DNA of 64,000 bases from Strigops habroptila (GCF_004027225.2 NC_044279.2:44850744-44914743), one strand, 5' to 3'; shown: positions 38,001 through 53,319, numbered from the stretch's first letter. The notes: generated by a model from the sequence alone, not told the origin. Numbers and translations: made by a program.

Positions 38001-41000
38001 CACAGGTCTGCCTGTGTTTTGAAGTATGAACAGCCCATGTGTCACAACTTTACAACATGTTGCCACTGCCTTTTTTTTTTTTTCAGTCTCATCAATTATT
38101 TTCTTTACATTTGTTTTTTATGTGAGGCCTTGTACCCTGGCTGTATTGCCAAAGGCTACAAGACTGTAACCTGCTCTGTATGAGAATTTCAAAAGCATTG
38201 TACTCCATAGGGAAAACATGAAAGAGTCCTTCATGTTCTTTGGAATAACAAATGAAGACAAAGGCAAAAGATCACGTTCCTCTCTCCCATGCTACTTTAA
38301 ACACATGCTCAAAATGCTTATAAACTGAAATGCTGCTACCCAGTACAGCCACAACAAAGAACAGTACATTTTAAAGTGCAGTGGAAAGCCATATAGAGTG
38401 TTATATGCAGAAACATCAGTATATAAATTGTCTTCATTTTCCATGAGTTTGGAAGTCCAGAACATGTGATTACATTATTCAGCGAGAAATTTCAAAGAGA
38501 AATTTCACACATTTCATTGGATATTTTCATAAAACGGAAGCGAAAGTAGTAAATGCAAATAATATATTAATGTGTATAGTAACTAGAGGTACATTCTTAT
38601 TCTTAATTGCTTACATTCCACAAAAGCACTTTAAGCAGGTACTTACTTGCTTACTCTATTACAAAGTTTTAACATTAATGGTTCCATTGGGACTTTTACC
38701 ATTGACTTCAAAGGCAACCAGATTAGGATTTATACAGATTTGGCTGGTAGCACTGCTTATTATTAAAAACCTGCTTTTATGTTGTATAAAACTTTGCCAG
38801 ACTTTAACCATTTAGGCTGAAATTCCATATGCTTCACGGCTGCCTCAGGCTGAATTCTTCTGGAAAACTCCAAACAATACAATTCGGGTCTTTTCAAGAG
38901 CTAGGACTGACTAGGCAGGAAGACTGGGACAGGGAAACCAAGGAATGTGAGTGGAATTGAGAATATCTGGAAGAGGAAACTTGAACTACAGGTGGCCAAA
39001 GTAACCTAGGACTGTAAGGAAAAGTTAAAAGAGAGAATCAAGAAATATATATTAAAAAAGACAAGCCTGAGTAGCTGGGCATAAAACATTATGGGTAGAG
39101 CAATGTGACTGGCGTAAGAAAACATGAATGGGAAAGATGCAGAACTGGGAAACAGGTATTAGGTTAGAGAAGCTGGAATGCGAGGATGGGCTATAATGCT
39201 GAAACATCTTGTGCTGTTGCAGCACCACCTTCTCTGGAGCTTGGAGCAGAGCCCTGAGCTCTGTAATCTTATTGTTCATTCCTTCTGTGGGCAAATAGCC
39301 CTAAAAGCCACTAGCAAAATTGCTCATTCTCCTCCATGGCTTGTCCGTGCAGAGGATAAAAATTTGTTAATTATTCCTTTGACTTCATTAGCTTTGATAA
39401 ACTTAAATCCTGCCTTTTATTTCATTGGTTTAAATGAGGGATATAAATATCCCAACTTCAATCACCCATACAGGTGTCAATATGAAACCATACCATAGAA
39501 CTTCATTTTTCCCCATTTCTTCTTCAAAAAATTTTCACCTGCCTCCTGACTTCCCTTATAAAAGAGCATTATTTCACCTGCGAAATATCAGATTTAGGGG
39601 CAGAGCTAGGAAATTGTCCCCTTGTGACCAAGTGATTCATGCTGCTAACTAAACTCTTTCTGGTGAGGAATAGGAATTATATATTAAAGAGAGACCAACA
39701 ACAAAACAACAAAAAGACTGTTTGCAAACCAAATAGGAAACCTCAGCAAACTAATAGAGAACTGAATTTTTGGACTGTAATCCGAATTATTTCTAGAAGT
39801 TCCTATCTGACTGTGAAGAAAAGTGTTTGTCTGGTTTATTTGCTTCCAACTTGCATGTTACCATAGTGTGAGAGGGCCGGGTCACCTCCTCAGGAAGTTT
39901 AGAGGTTGCTCCTTAGATCATAGACAAGGAGAAAAGTTTCCCAGGGACTGCATTAAAGAGCAGACAAGAAAAAAAGGGAGCAACAGCAAGAAACTGGGAG
40001 CATGAACCACTATGAAGATCAAGGAATGGACATACATGCCTTTAAGACAGTGGAAAGAGAAAATACCTAGGGACCAGCAGGGACTGTGTCAAGCCAGGAC
40101 CTTTCTTCAGCGGCACAGTGGATAAAGCAAGTGTGGCTTTTTTATTTCTATCCTGCTTCTGTTCCTATTTCTTTTTTTTCTTTTTTTTTTTTAATATGTA
40201 TTGCAGTATCCTAAAGTAGGTAGAGATTTGATGGGGTTGCTTTGACTTTTTGTTATTTCGTTAGGGTTTGTTTTGGTTTGGTTTTGATTTTTTTTTTTCT
40301 CTTTAAAAACCTTGGGGACCCCACCACAAGCAAAAGATCTAAGCAGCTGGCTGAAAGATCAGCAAATCTGGGATTGTGACATGATGATGAAACAAGCATT
40401 TCAAAGACAACTACTGATTTTGCATTCCTTGACTCCTAAACAGACATAGATTCCATAGGAAGATTGATAGGTCTGTTGTCTCACTGACAAACAGTACCAT
40501 CCCATGTCATCCCTGATCCCTGTGCTACTCATCATACATGGTGGCAGTGCTGTAACTGCATTGCTTTTCTCCATCTCAAGTTGGACCACCCTTTCTAATA
40601 AGAACTCAATGTCTAATTAAGGGGCATCCTGAAGACTCATGGAAATCTAAATTAAATCAATAGAAACTAGGACTTTGAACTCGTACTTGTCACCGAGGGC
40701 TGTACATTAATGCTATGAGTCAAGTACTGAAGAATTCTTGTTAAATATGCAATACTCACGGAAATGTTTGACCTTAAGCTCCTTTTGCTTCAGCTTCCCC
40801 TCTTCCAATAAATTTGTAAGTCTTTGTGAATCTTTTGTGTCTTTGATTCCATGGATGCTTCCCACAATGAAATCCAGACAGGAATTAATAAGTTTTCTCA
40901 ATGTCAGAATAGTGTGCAATGCATAGGGCAGAAGAACACATAAGGAATAAGAGATAATAATACCTGAAATGGCTGTCCATTGTGCAATAAGAACTTTTTC

Positions 41001-44000
41001 TGCATTGCATAAAGGGTGGTCTTCATGAAAAATAGCATATGTTAATGTGACTAGTACCTGCATGTTATAATACATGAAGTCAAAGGAAGTGAATTCTTTT
41101 TTGCGAAAGGAAACTTACGCTGATGTTTGACTGCTTAATATCACAGTTAAATTATACAATTTTAAAGTAGTTTTCTTGGATAGTATATTTTAAAATTAAA
41201 GCTATGTCTCTGCAATCTCCATGCAGAAATAACAAAAATATTTAAAAAATAATACAAAGCTATTTAAATACCCCAAATGTTAATAATTGAAGAAGTATTT
41301 CCGTTATATGAAAGGCAATGTCACTTTAAAAGTTACAAATCTTTTTCCACATACAGTAGCTGCATATCAACAGAGGGAAAAGACAACACCATATTTATTT
41401 TGTTTTTCATATAAATACTATAAATTGTCAAAAATACTCAAAATTATTTTACTTAAAAAAAAAAACCCAAAAAACCAAAACTTTCGTGTTTGAAATCCTG
41501 GGTTTCCTTACAGACAACTCATTATTGTTTTGCATAATCACGGAAATTAAAAAAAAGGTATTTTTCTGTTTGTCATTAACTGTGTCTCTCGATTAGAAGA
41601 AAAAATTCTTCCAGAAGGAAGACAGAGTTAAAACCTTCTAGTCCGAGCAATAACTGTTACTGTGAATCTTTCCATTCACCTAAATGGGAACTGTTAGACA
41701 ATAATGGTCAGCAATCTCATCTAAAAAATTGACTCTACCACTGACTGACTGGCTAAGTGATCTTAACCAACTCATTCTCTTTTTCATCTGTGCTTTGCCT
41801 TGGAAATAGTAATACTGACATATTTCATAAGGTGTTGTAAGATCCCAGTATTAAAATTATTAGAAGAGCTTTCCTAAAAGCTGTTACTGAAACAGTCAGA
41901 TATAATTAAATTGCTGCTGCATGTTATATTAAAATTGAGTCATTCTCCTTTTACCTTTTTTTCTCATGCCTCCTCCCTAATGTACGCCTACACATAATTT
42001 TTGCATGTCTACAAACATGCTTATGAATGCTTCCCCACACTTCTGTAGGTCAAATGGCCTCTCCAGTACATATCTACAAAAGAACTCAGCTCTCTTAGCA
42101 GGCAGTTGAGCAATGTGGTTTTTCTGTTCAGCTAGTATAAGAGAAAAAGTTTTCGGAACATATGCCCTGGAGTCACTGCTTAATAGACCCAGTCATGGTC
42201 ACAAGTAGCAATGACTCTAACACCAGTAACTGTCTCTTGCTTTTGCTTTGAAAATGTTTCTAGACGTGATTCTGTGGTGATAACAAAAGCCATGAGATCC
42301 TTTTATATTTAGAAGCAGTGGCAGACCAAATGTCATTTGGTGCCACAGCAGGAAGCTCCTAACCATGCCCCAGATGATGCATCATAAGACAGAAAATCCT
42401 AAGTGAATCCTACATGCTATTCCTAACTCATACATGCAGCACATCATTTGCAATGTGAAACTGAGCAGTTCTACAAATATCATAAAGAGGCTGTTGCATA
42501 ACTTCTGCACAGTTGGTGAAAACCCTGACATTGTTTTTGGAAAATGACTGTTGTTAAACATTGAAAATTTTTGTGCAATGGCACCTTCAGCATGAGGAAG
42601 CTATGATCTGCTGTGAAGCTAAGGGTTGTTTTATACCGTACTTAAACAGTAGTTAATGCACAGCTTTCCTGGGGCCTATGATCAGTCGTGGTGCAGGTGT
42701 TAGACTCCATGAATAGAGAAATGTCAGCTTGAGCTATAGAAAGATACTAAACAACAGAGTGATTCTTCTTCCTCTGAACCAGTGGCACTGCCAGCCACAT
42801 TATACAGAAGTCTCACAGTTTCTCAGCCACTTGTGAGCTGAGGGAGCCTATTTTTAAATAAATAAACCCATGTGCAACTTCTTTGTTCTCCCTTCATCTC
42901 CAATATTCTAGTGTTAGCAGGAGAGTATGGTGGGGATTTCACTAATTTCACTATTGGTGCATCTTCCCTCAACTCTCCTTGTCATTTCTTCTTTGCAGTT
43001 CAAAATCCATTCCTAACCAGATTCCAACACAGGCACGCTCTGCTGAATGTCTGGATTACAACTGATGCAGACTTTGTTAAAGAAACCTTTGCACAGTTCC
43101 TTGTTATTAAACAATTTCCTTCTATGAGATGAGTATGTCTAAAGAGAGTAGCAACAGAAGAGGTTAGGCAGACTTTAAACTGAGTATTTTTCAGTATCTT
43201 GCCATTTTTACTTCTTTCCCTTGTGAAAGGTTTTTTCTTAGAAATCTGCATTGCCATAACTAGTTTTGAATTGTTATTCAGAGACCACTTTTCTCTCTAG
43301 CACCTCCTCCCTTTGATGTATTTATAAAATACCTTATGCTCCTTAATTCTTTTGCCTGACATCAATAGTTTGCTATGAATGACTTCTCTGTCAATGTTCC
43401 TGCAAAATTTTACACTTCTAAGTCACATACAAATTTTCTGACATGTATTAAAAAACAAACAAAAAAAAAAGTCCATGCAAATACAAAGAACTCTTTATTA
43501 AAAAAAAAAAAAAGGAAAAAAGTTACCAGAGTTTTCCATTTCTAATAAAAAAGTCCATAGCATAGGTCTGCAAATGACACAAATTTTAGGATGTGAGAGG
43601 CTACACACATCCTAAACTGGAAGAGCATTGTGTTGCATCCTGCACAAATGTGATACTTTCACAGAGAATAACAGAGAAATTGCTTCTTGATGCTAGTAGC
43701 ATCATATAGCATTCATCATGACTATATTTGCTGCATCAGCCTTGAAATTGCTTTAAGATGCAGCATAATGTTTGCTGAAGATTCAGCCCTGCCTATTTGA
43801 GAACTAAGTATACCAAATTCCCTGTCAGCTATGTGATGTCAGATCACTATTTCCATCTTGACAACCCTTGAGCAATTCTTCCTTTTTTTCAATGCCTCCT
43901 GGATTTTGCAGGCTTCATGGTATGTTTTCCAAGTACATCTAGGCTTTGAGAGACTATCAAAGCAGCAACTCCAGATCTTCTTTTGGTCTCTTCTTGTCTG

Positions 44001-47000
44001 TTACCAAGAATACTGTATCATTTGCCAAGTTAGGTGAGGAAAGGTGTGTTTAACTTACTAGCAAGGAAAGTCATGCAACGCCATATGAAATAGCTATTCC
44101 TTTAAGGAATAAACTGAGCTTGAACTGCAGATGTTCTTATGCTTTCAAATGCAGTTTGCTTCTCAGCATGGGTGTGCATATTCAGAGATCCACACATTTC
44201 TGTGGGGAAGCAGTTTGGTTTTAAATAACTTTATTTAATAAAAGGCTATTTGAAAAATTACTTTCTGGAGGCTGCTATCAAAAAAGCATATTTGCACCAA
44301 TAGTTTATCAACTTTGTTATATAGTAAATTATCCAATTCCCATTACAACAGATGGAGTGCAATAATTAGATGATGTCTCATATAGGACGATATGAATTTT
44401 ATTAGCTGTTGCCTTTGCTGAAACTAAAGCTGAAGAATTCACGGGAGCATTTCTACTTAGTATGATCTCACACCTTAAATGAGACACTTCATCTTACTTT
44501 TGTCAATCAATCAGGGTAAAATGCAATTATACTGAAAATCTCTTATAATGATTGTATTGAATCCTTTGTATATTAGAACCCGAACAGTACATGAAGAATT
44601 GTGGTTTACTGCACGGGCATAAACAGAAATTGTACATCAGTGTTTACTAAAACCTGCTGTCCCAATGAAGTTCTGATGATAACTTAAAGATAGGTAGACT
44701 CTGTTAACACCTGTTTCTTGATTTCAAGGAAGTGATACTTTGATGGAAACTTTTACTTTGCTTTGCTTCACTTTGCCTCTTCTAACTAAAGGCTTTTTGC
44801 TTTCAGTGCAGGTATTAGAAATATCAGTAGAGAAGACCAAGAAAGTGAGATCAGGTACTGATGCTAAATGAGTTTCAGTTAAATCACTACTGGTAAAATA
44901 ATTTTCATAACATGCTTTTCAAGCCATGAGTGAGAAATACCATGTAGGACAGAATATTTTTGTTTAAAATATTGAAAGATAGATTGATCCTTCTCAATCT
45001 GTTCCTTTTATTTCCTAACTAGCATTACCCATAGTCCCATCAGTCATCTTAAAGCACGATTTTTGGGGGTTTTCAAATTACACGTTTTTGTGAATGGATG
45101 TTATCAAACATCTCAGATTTCTCTCTTTATAACTTTTTCAAGTTTTTTACCATAGCCAGCCATTAGGTTAGATATTTTTTAAGTGTTCTGATCTGCCATT
45201 TTTCTTATTAGAGATCAGTTTTCAGTTGCTATTCTTCTGAAACGCACCTTAGATGCCTTTCCAGCCATGACCAGCTTGTGATATTGAGATAGCTGGAAGG
45301 AAAGGGAGAAGGGATGGAAGAATGTTTTTCCTACAGTTTTCTGAGGTGGGGTCATCTGAAGGGCCCATTGTGTATAAACTTCTGGAAACATTCTGAAAAA
45401 ATGGAAAAACCTCTTTTTCCCTTGCTAGCACAAAGTTTCTTTTTTCTATGTGAGCTCAAGAGAGAAGACCAATAGTCTGTGATTTAAAAGGGTATATGTC
45501 AATACCAAGCCCTGTGACACTGTGTTCTCATGTTTTTGACAATTTTTTTCCAAGTACATGTAATGTACCTCTTATTCCTTACTCTTACAAACAGGTTCTG
45601 AGAATTTACTAAACTATGTAACTAGCAGTGAAAGCCTAACATAATTACAGCACTTCTGTTTGTGTGCTTTATGATTTACAATAAATATAGAAAGAAAAAA
45701 ATGCAGAAGTCATCTTTGCAGCTATAGTTTTACAAGAATAGGTTAAAGAGTTTTGACTGCAATTACATGATAGAGAGTAGCCTAAACCAGCTCAGATTTT
45801 AACCCTAATAAGATAAGACCAAGAATAATTTTTAGAATTTGATTTCATACACACACATGCAGCAGAACTGTCCAAGCCTAAACTGAATTAATCAATGGAA
45901 AATTAAGAATTAAAGTTGAATTAATTTGGAAATTTAAAATTCATCCTAAAAGGGATGTGGTGTACAACTAAAAGCTAAAGCAGAAGATAGAATTAATACC
46001 TTTGGGCTATGGTATTTCCTTTCTCCATCTTTTGCACTGATCAGAAATTGCTTTCACTATTTTGCATGTCAAATTATCCTCCCTTTGCATTCATCCATTC
46101 TCCCTGTCTTCTTCTTTTCTGTTGTTAGGTGTTGCACACAGAGTACTCCCACTCTCTGAGCACTGTGTAGTATCACAGTTTCAGCAGGAAGAAGTAGGAA
46201 TGATTTACCATGTGCCGGGGCTTTGTCAGTCTAGTTCCTCAGAGCATTTCTGTTTCTTTTCTTCTTGGTAAAGTGCTCCATGATGTGAGACAGGGTGGTA
46301 GAAAATAGATAGGAAAGAAAGTTTCAGCATTAGTAGCATGATAGACCGGTGCCTAATTCTGTTTATTCCCTGCCTCTGACAGAAACTTCACAACTTTGAG
46401 TGACTTAGTCATTCTAAGCCTAGTTTCTCACATGTAAGACGACACTATTTCTTTGTCAGCTTACACAGTTACTCCACAGGCAGGTAAATTTCTACATGGT
46501 TTGACATGAGAGGTGTACACTGCGGAGGTATAGGCAATACTTCTTTAAACTGTCAGAAGAGCAAGCGTTCAAGAACTCACAGTTTGTTTTTTTCTGTGAA
46601 TGAAACATTCAGTTAGGCTGTAACTACAAACAAGTCAGGGAACAGAATAATTCCAGAACAAGATTTGCCCATTCTGGTAACAACGGTGCTCATTATAAGG
46701 AAAATATTTTAGATTAGTGTTTCAGCTCTTCTCTTTCCCTTCACAATTTTCTAACAAGGTTTTGTTTATGAGCAGCTGTAAATTTTAAGGGTAGATTTTA
46801 AGAGATAAGGATCATCTGGTTTGATCTTTGTCTAACACAGGCCATAAAATTTCACCGATAATTCTTGTAGTGGAACATATCATCTTCCTCTAAAATGTAA
46901 GTGAATACTGTCAAGCCCCAAAACTTGTGGTTTACTAAAGCACAAAAACATTCTGTATCAATTTAAGGAATCCTGGATATGATGAATTTCCTTCTTCCTT

Positions 47001-49481
47001 GGCAAAGGATGGTTACTATCACTGAAGAACAGTTGTTTCTTATTTTCATTCTGAACCAGAAACAAATACAGGGTTGCCATATGATACAGGTCAGTATGGC
47101 CTGAGAGTTTGTCACATCCACAAAAGGGACAAAATACTCTACTTTATATCTGTTCATATGTCCTTTCTCTGCTGGACTTTTATAACAATGTTTTAAGGGA
47201 TTTAGATTATGGTTGGCTCCAGTTCAATTCTTACTTTACTTTTATCCTATTTCATGGTAAATCACACTTAAATTCATTCCTCTCTCAGGCTTCAAAAATG
47301 TTGTCCCAGGCCACAGAAATGCAAAGACGTGAATTATCTGGTATGTCATAGGATGTAACACAGTGGATTATGTGATGATGGTGCTTTTTACCCGTATAAG
47401 ATTATGTGTTAGGAGAAAAACTGTGGTGGCACAATTCAGTTGTGACACTCAGAATTATCTGCCTTGTGATCCAAGCATCTGCCAAGCATAAACTTACCAA
47501 TTTCTGCATAAATCACGCAGGGATCTCAAGCACCAGATGCAACTGGTCATATCTAAGCCTGCGTGGCTGCATCAGGCATGTGGGATAGTGGAGTAGGAGA
47601 GTGTCAGAATGGTGAATACCAGAAATACTAGTGGTGTAACAGGGAAACTTGAAATTGGAGGAAGATACATATAAATGCATAAATCATAAAAAGTCCATTC
47701 CCAGAATATTTCCGTACTCTTTTGACTTAAAAAAACCCCAAAACTGAAAAGAACAAACCCTCAAACTCTCCCACAATGAAATCCTACAGTCTCCTTATGC
47801 TCTTTATGTTGGTGATTTTCCATTATCAGTATCAACCTATACTGTAATTGGGAAAATCATGTATTTGCTTTATAAATACATTTTTCAAAGTATTGATGCA
47901 AAGTCTATCTCAACAGTGTAGTAGTTGCACTAACAAACTGAAGCATCTAAAGTTGTGTGAACTGATTATGCGTCAAAATGCTGTTTTGTGAGAGTCATAG
48001 ACTAAAAATGAGGAAAAGTAAATGTTAATTAACAAAGTGTAGATACAAACAAGCTGTAAGATTATTACTTAGTAACATAAAAGATGAGTTAATCCAGTAG
48101 TGTATAAAAAATGCAGTACTTTAAAAAAGAAAAAGGAAGTCATATATACTATATATGACTATAATACTATAAACCAGTGTAAAATTAACTTTGAAACACA
48201 TCAAACTGATCTGCTTTTTTGCAGAAATATAAAGATAACTATCTACTTTTAGAAAATAGATAAGAGTATCCTTTCCTTGCTTTATTCCACTGAATTTACT
48301 TATAGCATAAATTTGAATTACTGTATCGGTCATTCGATATAAGCAGTGTAACATATTCCTGAGGAAAATTTTATGGAGTTTGTTTATAATTTAGGAGAGA
48401 TTCCAGTGATGGAGTCAAAGCAATTTCTCAGATGCCAGAATGCTATTTTGGTGGATGCTTTTCTTACATGCTACTGTGACGTTCTGTTGTGGTTCAGTAA
48501 ATTCAGGTGTGAATAGTTTTTTGAGGAAAATCTGACCTAAATCTACAGTTTTACCAACCCAAGAATTAAAAGACATTATCAAGACTGCCCAACCATGAAT
48601 TTACCTTAAAGATCATAAATATCTGTTGGTTTAAACACAAGAAGAACTAGCTTCTTGTGTTTAAGCAAAAATTACATGTCAATAATTTTTTGGGCAGTCT
48701 TCTGCAAAGCTAGAACAGGAAGTTTATTCTCTTCATTTCTCCTAGTAAAAACAGAGTCCCACATAATCACAAGATTTAAGAAATTAGCTTATTGGGAAAT
48801 TACAGTTCATAAATCATTCTCTTGCCATCTTCACCAAGATGCAGTTGCAGAACACTTGTGTTACTGCAGAGACTGTGAGATGGCTCTGCTTCTACCCCAT
48901 AGTCACATATAAGTAATTTCTCTTTCCTGAATCTCCTGGTATTTTACAGCAATGAAACAGTTACACAAGCACAGGACTTGGCCTTTCTTTAAATGCCTAT
49001 GTTGCATAACTCAAATATTGACTTAACTACACACACTTTCAGCCTGTAATTTCAGACATTCAAATCAAATATATGAAATATGTCTTGGAAAAGAACACTG
49101 AAAGCAGCAATAGTACTCAAGTGGCTAACCTGTACAGAAAGGAATAATAAAATTTTATTTTTTGTTCAATACAGTTGAGCTAAAATTTTTTTATCATTTC
49201 ACTTTTGCAAAAAAAGAGAAATGAAAACCAGCTAAATATCTGCTTAAAACAAAGTTCTTCCCAAAGAAATGGAGGGTTCAAATTTACAGAACAAAATTGT
49301 TTGCATAGTAAAATAATCATCCAGATGGCAAAAATACGCAACACTGAAAATGGTAAATGTTAAGAGGAAGACTATGCCTCTTGGGGTCATCATCAGTAAC
49401 AGTTTCACAAGAACTATTTCAAGCTTTCAGTTTTAAACATACCAGAGCAGTTTAGTGAACATTAGCTAATCCATGTATTCA
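35001..49481. other. Long AT-rich unique non-coding region
   Basis: About 14.5 kb with no recognised gene or large repeat. T- and A-rich tracts occur near 40.17-40.30, 41.45 and 43.45-43.51 kb. A plus-strand hydrophobic frame (ATG at 35466 to 35816), a plus-strand exon-like segment (36747-36828) and a minus-strand one (40760-41057) are treated as candidates only under findings. Confidence 0.65.
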
Positions 49482-50130
49482 CAGAATCACAGAATCAACC
49501 AGGTTGGAATAGACCTTCAAGATCATCAAGTCCAACCATTCCCCAGCACTGCCAAGGCCACCACTAACCCACGGCACTGAGGGCCTCAGCTACACAGTGT
49601 GTGAGCACTTGCAGGGACGGTGACTCCAGCACTGCCCTGGGCAGCCTGTTCCAATGCCTGAGCACCCTCTGGGGAAGGAATTGTTCCTCAGCTCCATCTA
49701 AACCTCCCCTGGTGCAACTTGAGGCCGTTTCCTCTTGTCCCGTCCCTTGTTCCTTGGGAGCAGAGACCAGCCCCCTCCTGGCTCCATCCTCCTGTCAGGC
49801 AGTTGGAGAGAGCGATAAGGCCTCCCCTGAGCCTTCTCTTCTCCAGACTAAACCCCCCAGGTCCCTCAGCCGTTCCTCATCACACTTGTGCTCCAGGCCC
49901 TGCACCAGCTCCGGGGCTCTTCTCTGGCCCCGCTCCAGCACCTCAATGTCTCTCTTGCAGTGAGGGGCCCAGAACTGACACAGGATTCAAGGTGCAGCCT
50001 CTCCAGTGCCCAGTGCAAGGGGACAGTCACTGCCCTGGCCCTGCTGCCACACTGGTGCTGAGCCAGGCCAGGATGCTGGTGGCTTCTTGGCTGCCTGGCC
50101 ACAAGCTGCTCATGTTCAGCCAGCACTGTC
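49482..50130 (-). mobile_element. CR1 LINE 3' fragment
   Basis: The left end carries ACAGAATCACAGAATCAACC, the tail of the same CR1 subtype as the 24.7 kb copy, followed by the GGTTGGAATAGACCTTCAAG block. On the minus strand, ORF2-end sequence is recognisable in pieces (LEYC-like, the block antisense to CCTGAGCCTTCTCTTCTCCAG, and a run resembling WLNMSSLWPGSQEAT), with several frame breaks. Higher G+C than the flanks. The long plus-strand frame at 49719-50348 is antisense and runs off into unique DNA. Confidence 0.9.
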
Positions 50131-52909
50131 TTGCTAATCTATTATTCCAGAAATGTGTGACTGTGCAGTACAGTCTTGGGTTTATGATTGAACTGGCTCT
50201 GTTTGACATGAAAATACCAGAAAAGAAATACCAGTTCAGATTTATTTTATTTTTTTTAATAACTCCCCTGCTGTCACAATTCAGTGCAAATATAAGTAAT
50301 GTAGAAAATATTTTAATCAAGACATTATTACATAAAAGCATCTTCTGATCCACTTAAATCTTTTCATACATAAAGAAGAGCAAAAGTGAGGGCAATTTAC
50401 TATATGCAAATTATTAAGAGGCTATTAAACTTGGTGAACTGAGATTTCAGCAGTAACCTCCTTCCCCATGAATGTATGGGTATCTATTTTATGCATATTT
50501 AAGCAAAGTAAAATATAAGTGGTACCTGCTAAATCTGCAGTTTAAAACAAATACATGCACTCAGAAATAAGAACTTCGAATACAGCTGATCTGAGCAAAA
50601 AGGAATCAACATAAAATAAAAGACCATGATATTTGATGTTGAAAATAATACCCTAAATAAAATCTGATCTAACCAGTGAATAAATCAGAAAAATGCAGAT
50701 AGGAACATAATGGAAGTTGCAAGGAGTTGCAAATACAGAGGTAAATTATGGAGCTGAGTCAAATCAGAAGTGGAAAAAAATAGGCAAATAAATTTTATGT
50801 TCACCCAGTTTGTGGCAACCTGCGGAAGAATTAAAATCAACATGAACACTGTTTATTTTTCTGTTGCTATGGCCTAATACAAAAGGAGTCCACACTACTT
50901 CTAGCTCATGAACAACAAAAAGTCTCTAAATCAAAAGGTACCTCTCTAGGCCTAGCAACAACTGTGAATACACAGTCAGGAATTAATAGCTACTTCCTCA
51001 TGCAACTAACTCTCTCTCTATAATCTGTAACAAAGTTGCTGACGTAGTATTCTCAGGAACGCACTTGTAAAGTGCTCAGATTCTTTTCTATCTTGTATAG
51101 TGCTCTAATGCTTTGCATTGTGGATCCGTACACATTTTTTTATCATAGCAAATAACTGCATGACTTTCTCCAGAGTTAATATTATATGATCTATCCAACC
51201 TTGATACTTTGTAGGATTAAATTGAACTTCTAGCTGACAGTGAACTTTTTGTACCATCTGGGCTTTTTATTTTATATTAACTGGAACCTAGCAAGATGAT
51301 CTCTGTAATAAATATCTTAATAAAACATATTTAATAAATAATATCTTAATGTATCAATAAAATAATTCCTCTCTCCCCAGAAATAATTATTTCCTGAAAA
51401 ATGGATGTCAGAGAATGGATTAAATATCAGAAGTTAAGTTTTCAAATATTCAGGTCAATTAAAATCTCAACCTACAGGCTACTCAAGCCAAATCTGCATA
51501 TAGTCATTGCATAAGCAAAACCTGTATTTGCATACACAAAGATGACATTTTCCCACCCTTATATGGGATTCAGCTGACGAAGGTAGCATACCCAAAAGCT
51601 CTTCATGTAAATATTTTTGGAAATGGAATGATCATTCAGGTTTTGAATGAATCTTTGATGGAAAACCCCTCAAATTTCACATGAATAAGACAGCAAATTG
51701 ATATAAATTCTAGTCAGGTTTGAAATTTGAGGGTTTTTTTAATTTATTTTTTTTTTTTTACACATAAAAAATTAATGTAGCATGAAATGTTAGCACTTCA
51801 TTAATAATTCAGGAAAAGTGAAATACTGCCAAAAGGGTAACTATAGGTTCTGATTTGGGAATGTTTCTTGAATTAAACCTGAAGTTTTGTAAAACATTAT
51901 CAACAGCTTCCATTGAAATTAGTGACTGGATTCAAGTTAGACCTGATCTGTCGGATATGCAAGGCAGCCATAAATCTGATTCCAGAAAATCATTCTGTGA
52001 TCATGTCTCTGAAAACCAATGTTTGATGTAAGGCATATTAACTAAATATTAAAATCTGTTAAGTATTAGAAAGAAAATCTTAATGACTGTATTTTATATA
52101 CCAGCAGTCCTCTCTTTGGAAGATAATAATTTCAGTCATGCACAGTTTTGTTTGAGAAAGGATTATGAGATTTTGACAAAATATAATATATTCTGAGTTG
52201 CTTGATAAATTAAAAACGAAAAGAAAACCCAAAAAACTTTGGAATGAGAGTACTGTGTTTCACAAATACTATATCGTAACAACAATATAATATTAAAAAT
52301 AACTATACTAATTGAAACACATTTTAGGAAAAAAATAACAGTTTTAATAGATAGAAAAATGATTATATTATGGACACTAGAAATGTAGTAAAACATTTTT
52401 TTAAGTATGTTTATGTTGTCAGATGGAGCCCTGAGAAAGATAGCAAGCATATTTATTTTCAGAATACAAAATGCCAAATAAGCTAGTTGCCTTTTAAATG
52501 TTGTAGTAAAATACCCAGAAGGATAAACACCATGGCTTTAGGAAAAGAAAAATATTGTATGTGTAATCATTATGAGCATGCTACTGTTGGAAGAAGAGTC
52601 GTTTATATTCCGTTCAAGCTAACTAGACTCATGAGACAGGAAAAGATGGTCTAAGGTAGGTTTAGATAAAAGCCCTTTGAATTAGTGTCTTCTGTTCTTC
52701 AGTGCATATTCCACTTGCACTGGTAATGAAAATGTTTATCATTACCAAAGATATTTTATTACAAAACCAGTGCTTCATGAGACAAAAATGGAAAATAATA
52801 AGTGTTTACTGGCTTGGGTTTGGTTTTTTGGTTTTTAACAGAATGAACAGTCACAAGAATTTAGCATGGAATGCTCGCATATTATTAAAGAAAATATAAT
52901 ATGCATCAC
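50131..52909. other. AT-rich unique non-coding spacer
   Basis: No gene or repeat was recognised. T-rich tracts lie near 51.74-51.76 kb. Open frames are short and AT-driven. Confidence 0.7.
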
Positions 52910-53091
52910 TGTAGTGGGTTGACCGTGGCTGGACACCACGTGCCCACCAAAGCTGCTCTGTCACTGCCATCCTCAGCTGAATGGGGGGAGAACATATGAA
53001 AGGTCCTGGGTCGACACAAGGACATGGACAGAGATCACTCACCCATTACCATCATGGGCAAAACAGACTCAACTCAGGGAAATTAATGTAA

Positions 53092-53097
53092 TTTATT
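53092..53097 (-). terminator. LTR polyadenylation signal (AATAAA)
   Basis: AATAAA on the minus strand within GGTAATAAATTA, in the position expected for the R region of the solo LTR. Confidence 0.6.
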
Positions 53098-53319
53098 ACC
53101 AATTAAATCAGAGTAGGGTAATAAGAAATAAAATGAAATCTTAAAACGCCCTTTCTCCACCTCTCTCTTCTTCCTGGGCTCAACCTCACTCCCAATTTCT
53201 CTACCTCCTCTGTGCAAGCGATACAGCAGGAAGAGGAATAGGGGCTATGTTCAGTTCATCACACATTGTCTCTGCCATTCCTTCCTCCTCAGGGGAGGAC
53301 TCTTCACACTCTTTCCCTG

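Noticed and set aside
38484..38510. Short direct repeat of GAGAAATTTCA
   Set aside because: Two copies only, 11 bases each; too short to mean anything in AT-rich DNA.
49719..50348. Plus-strand open frame of 209 codons
   Set aside because: Antisense to a CR1 fragment and continuing into unique AT-rich DNA; the two halves have unrelated composition.
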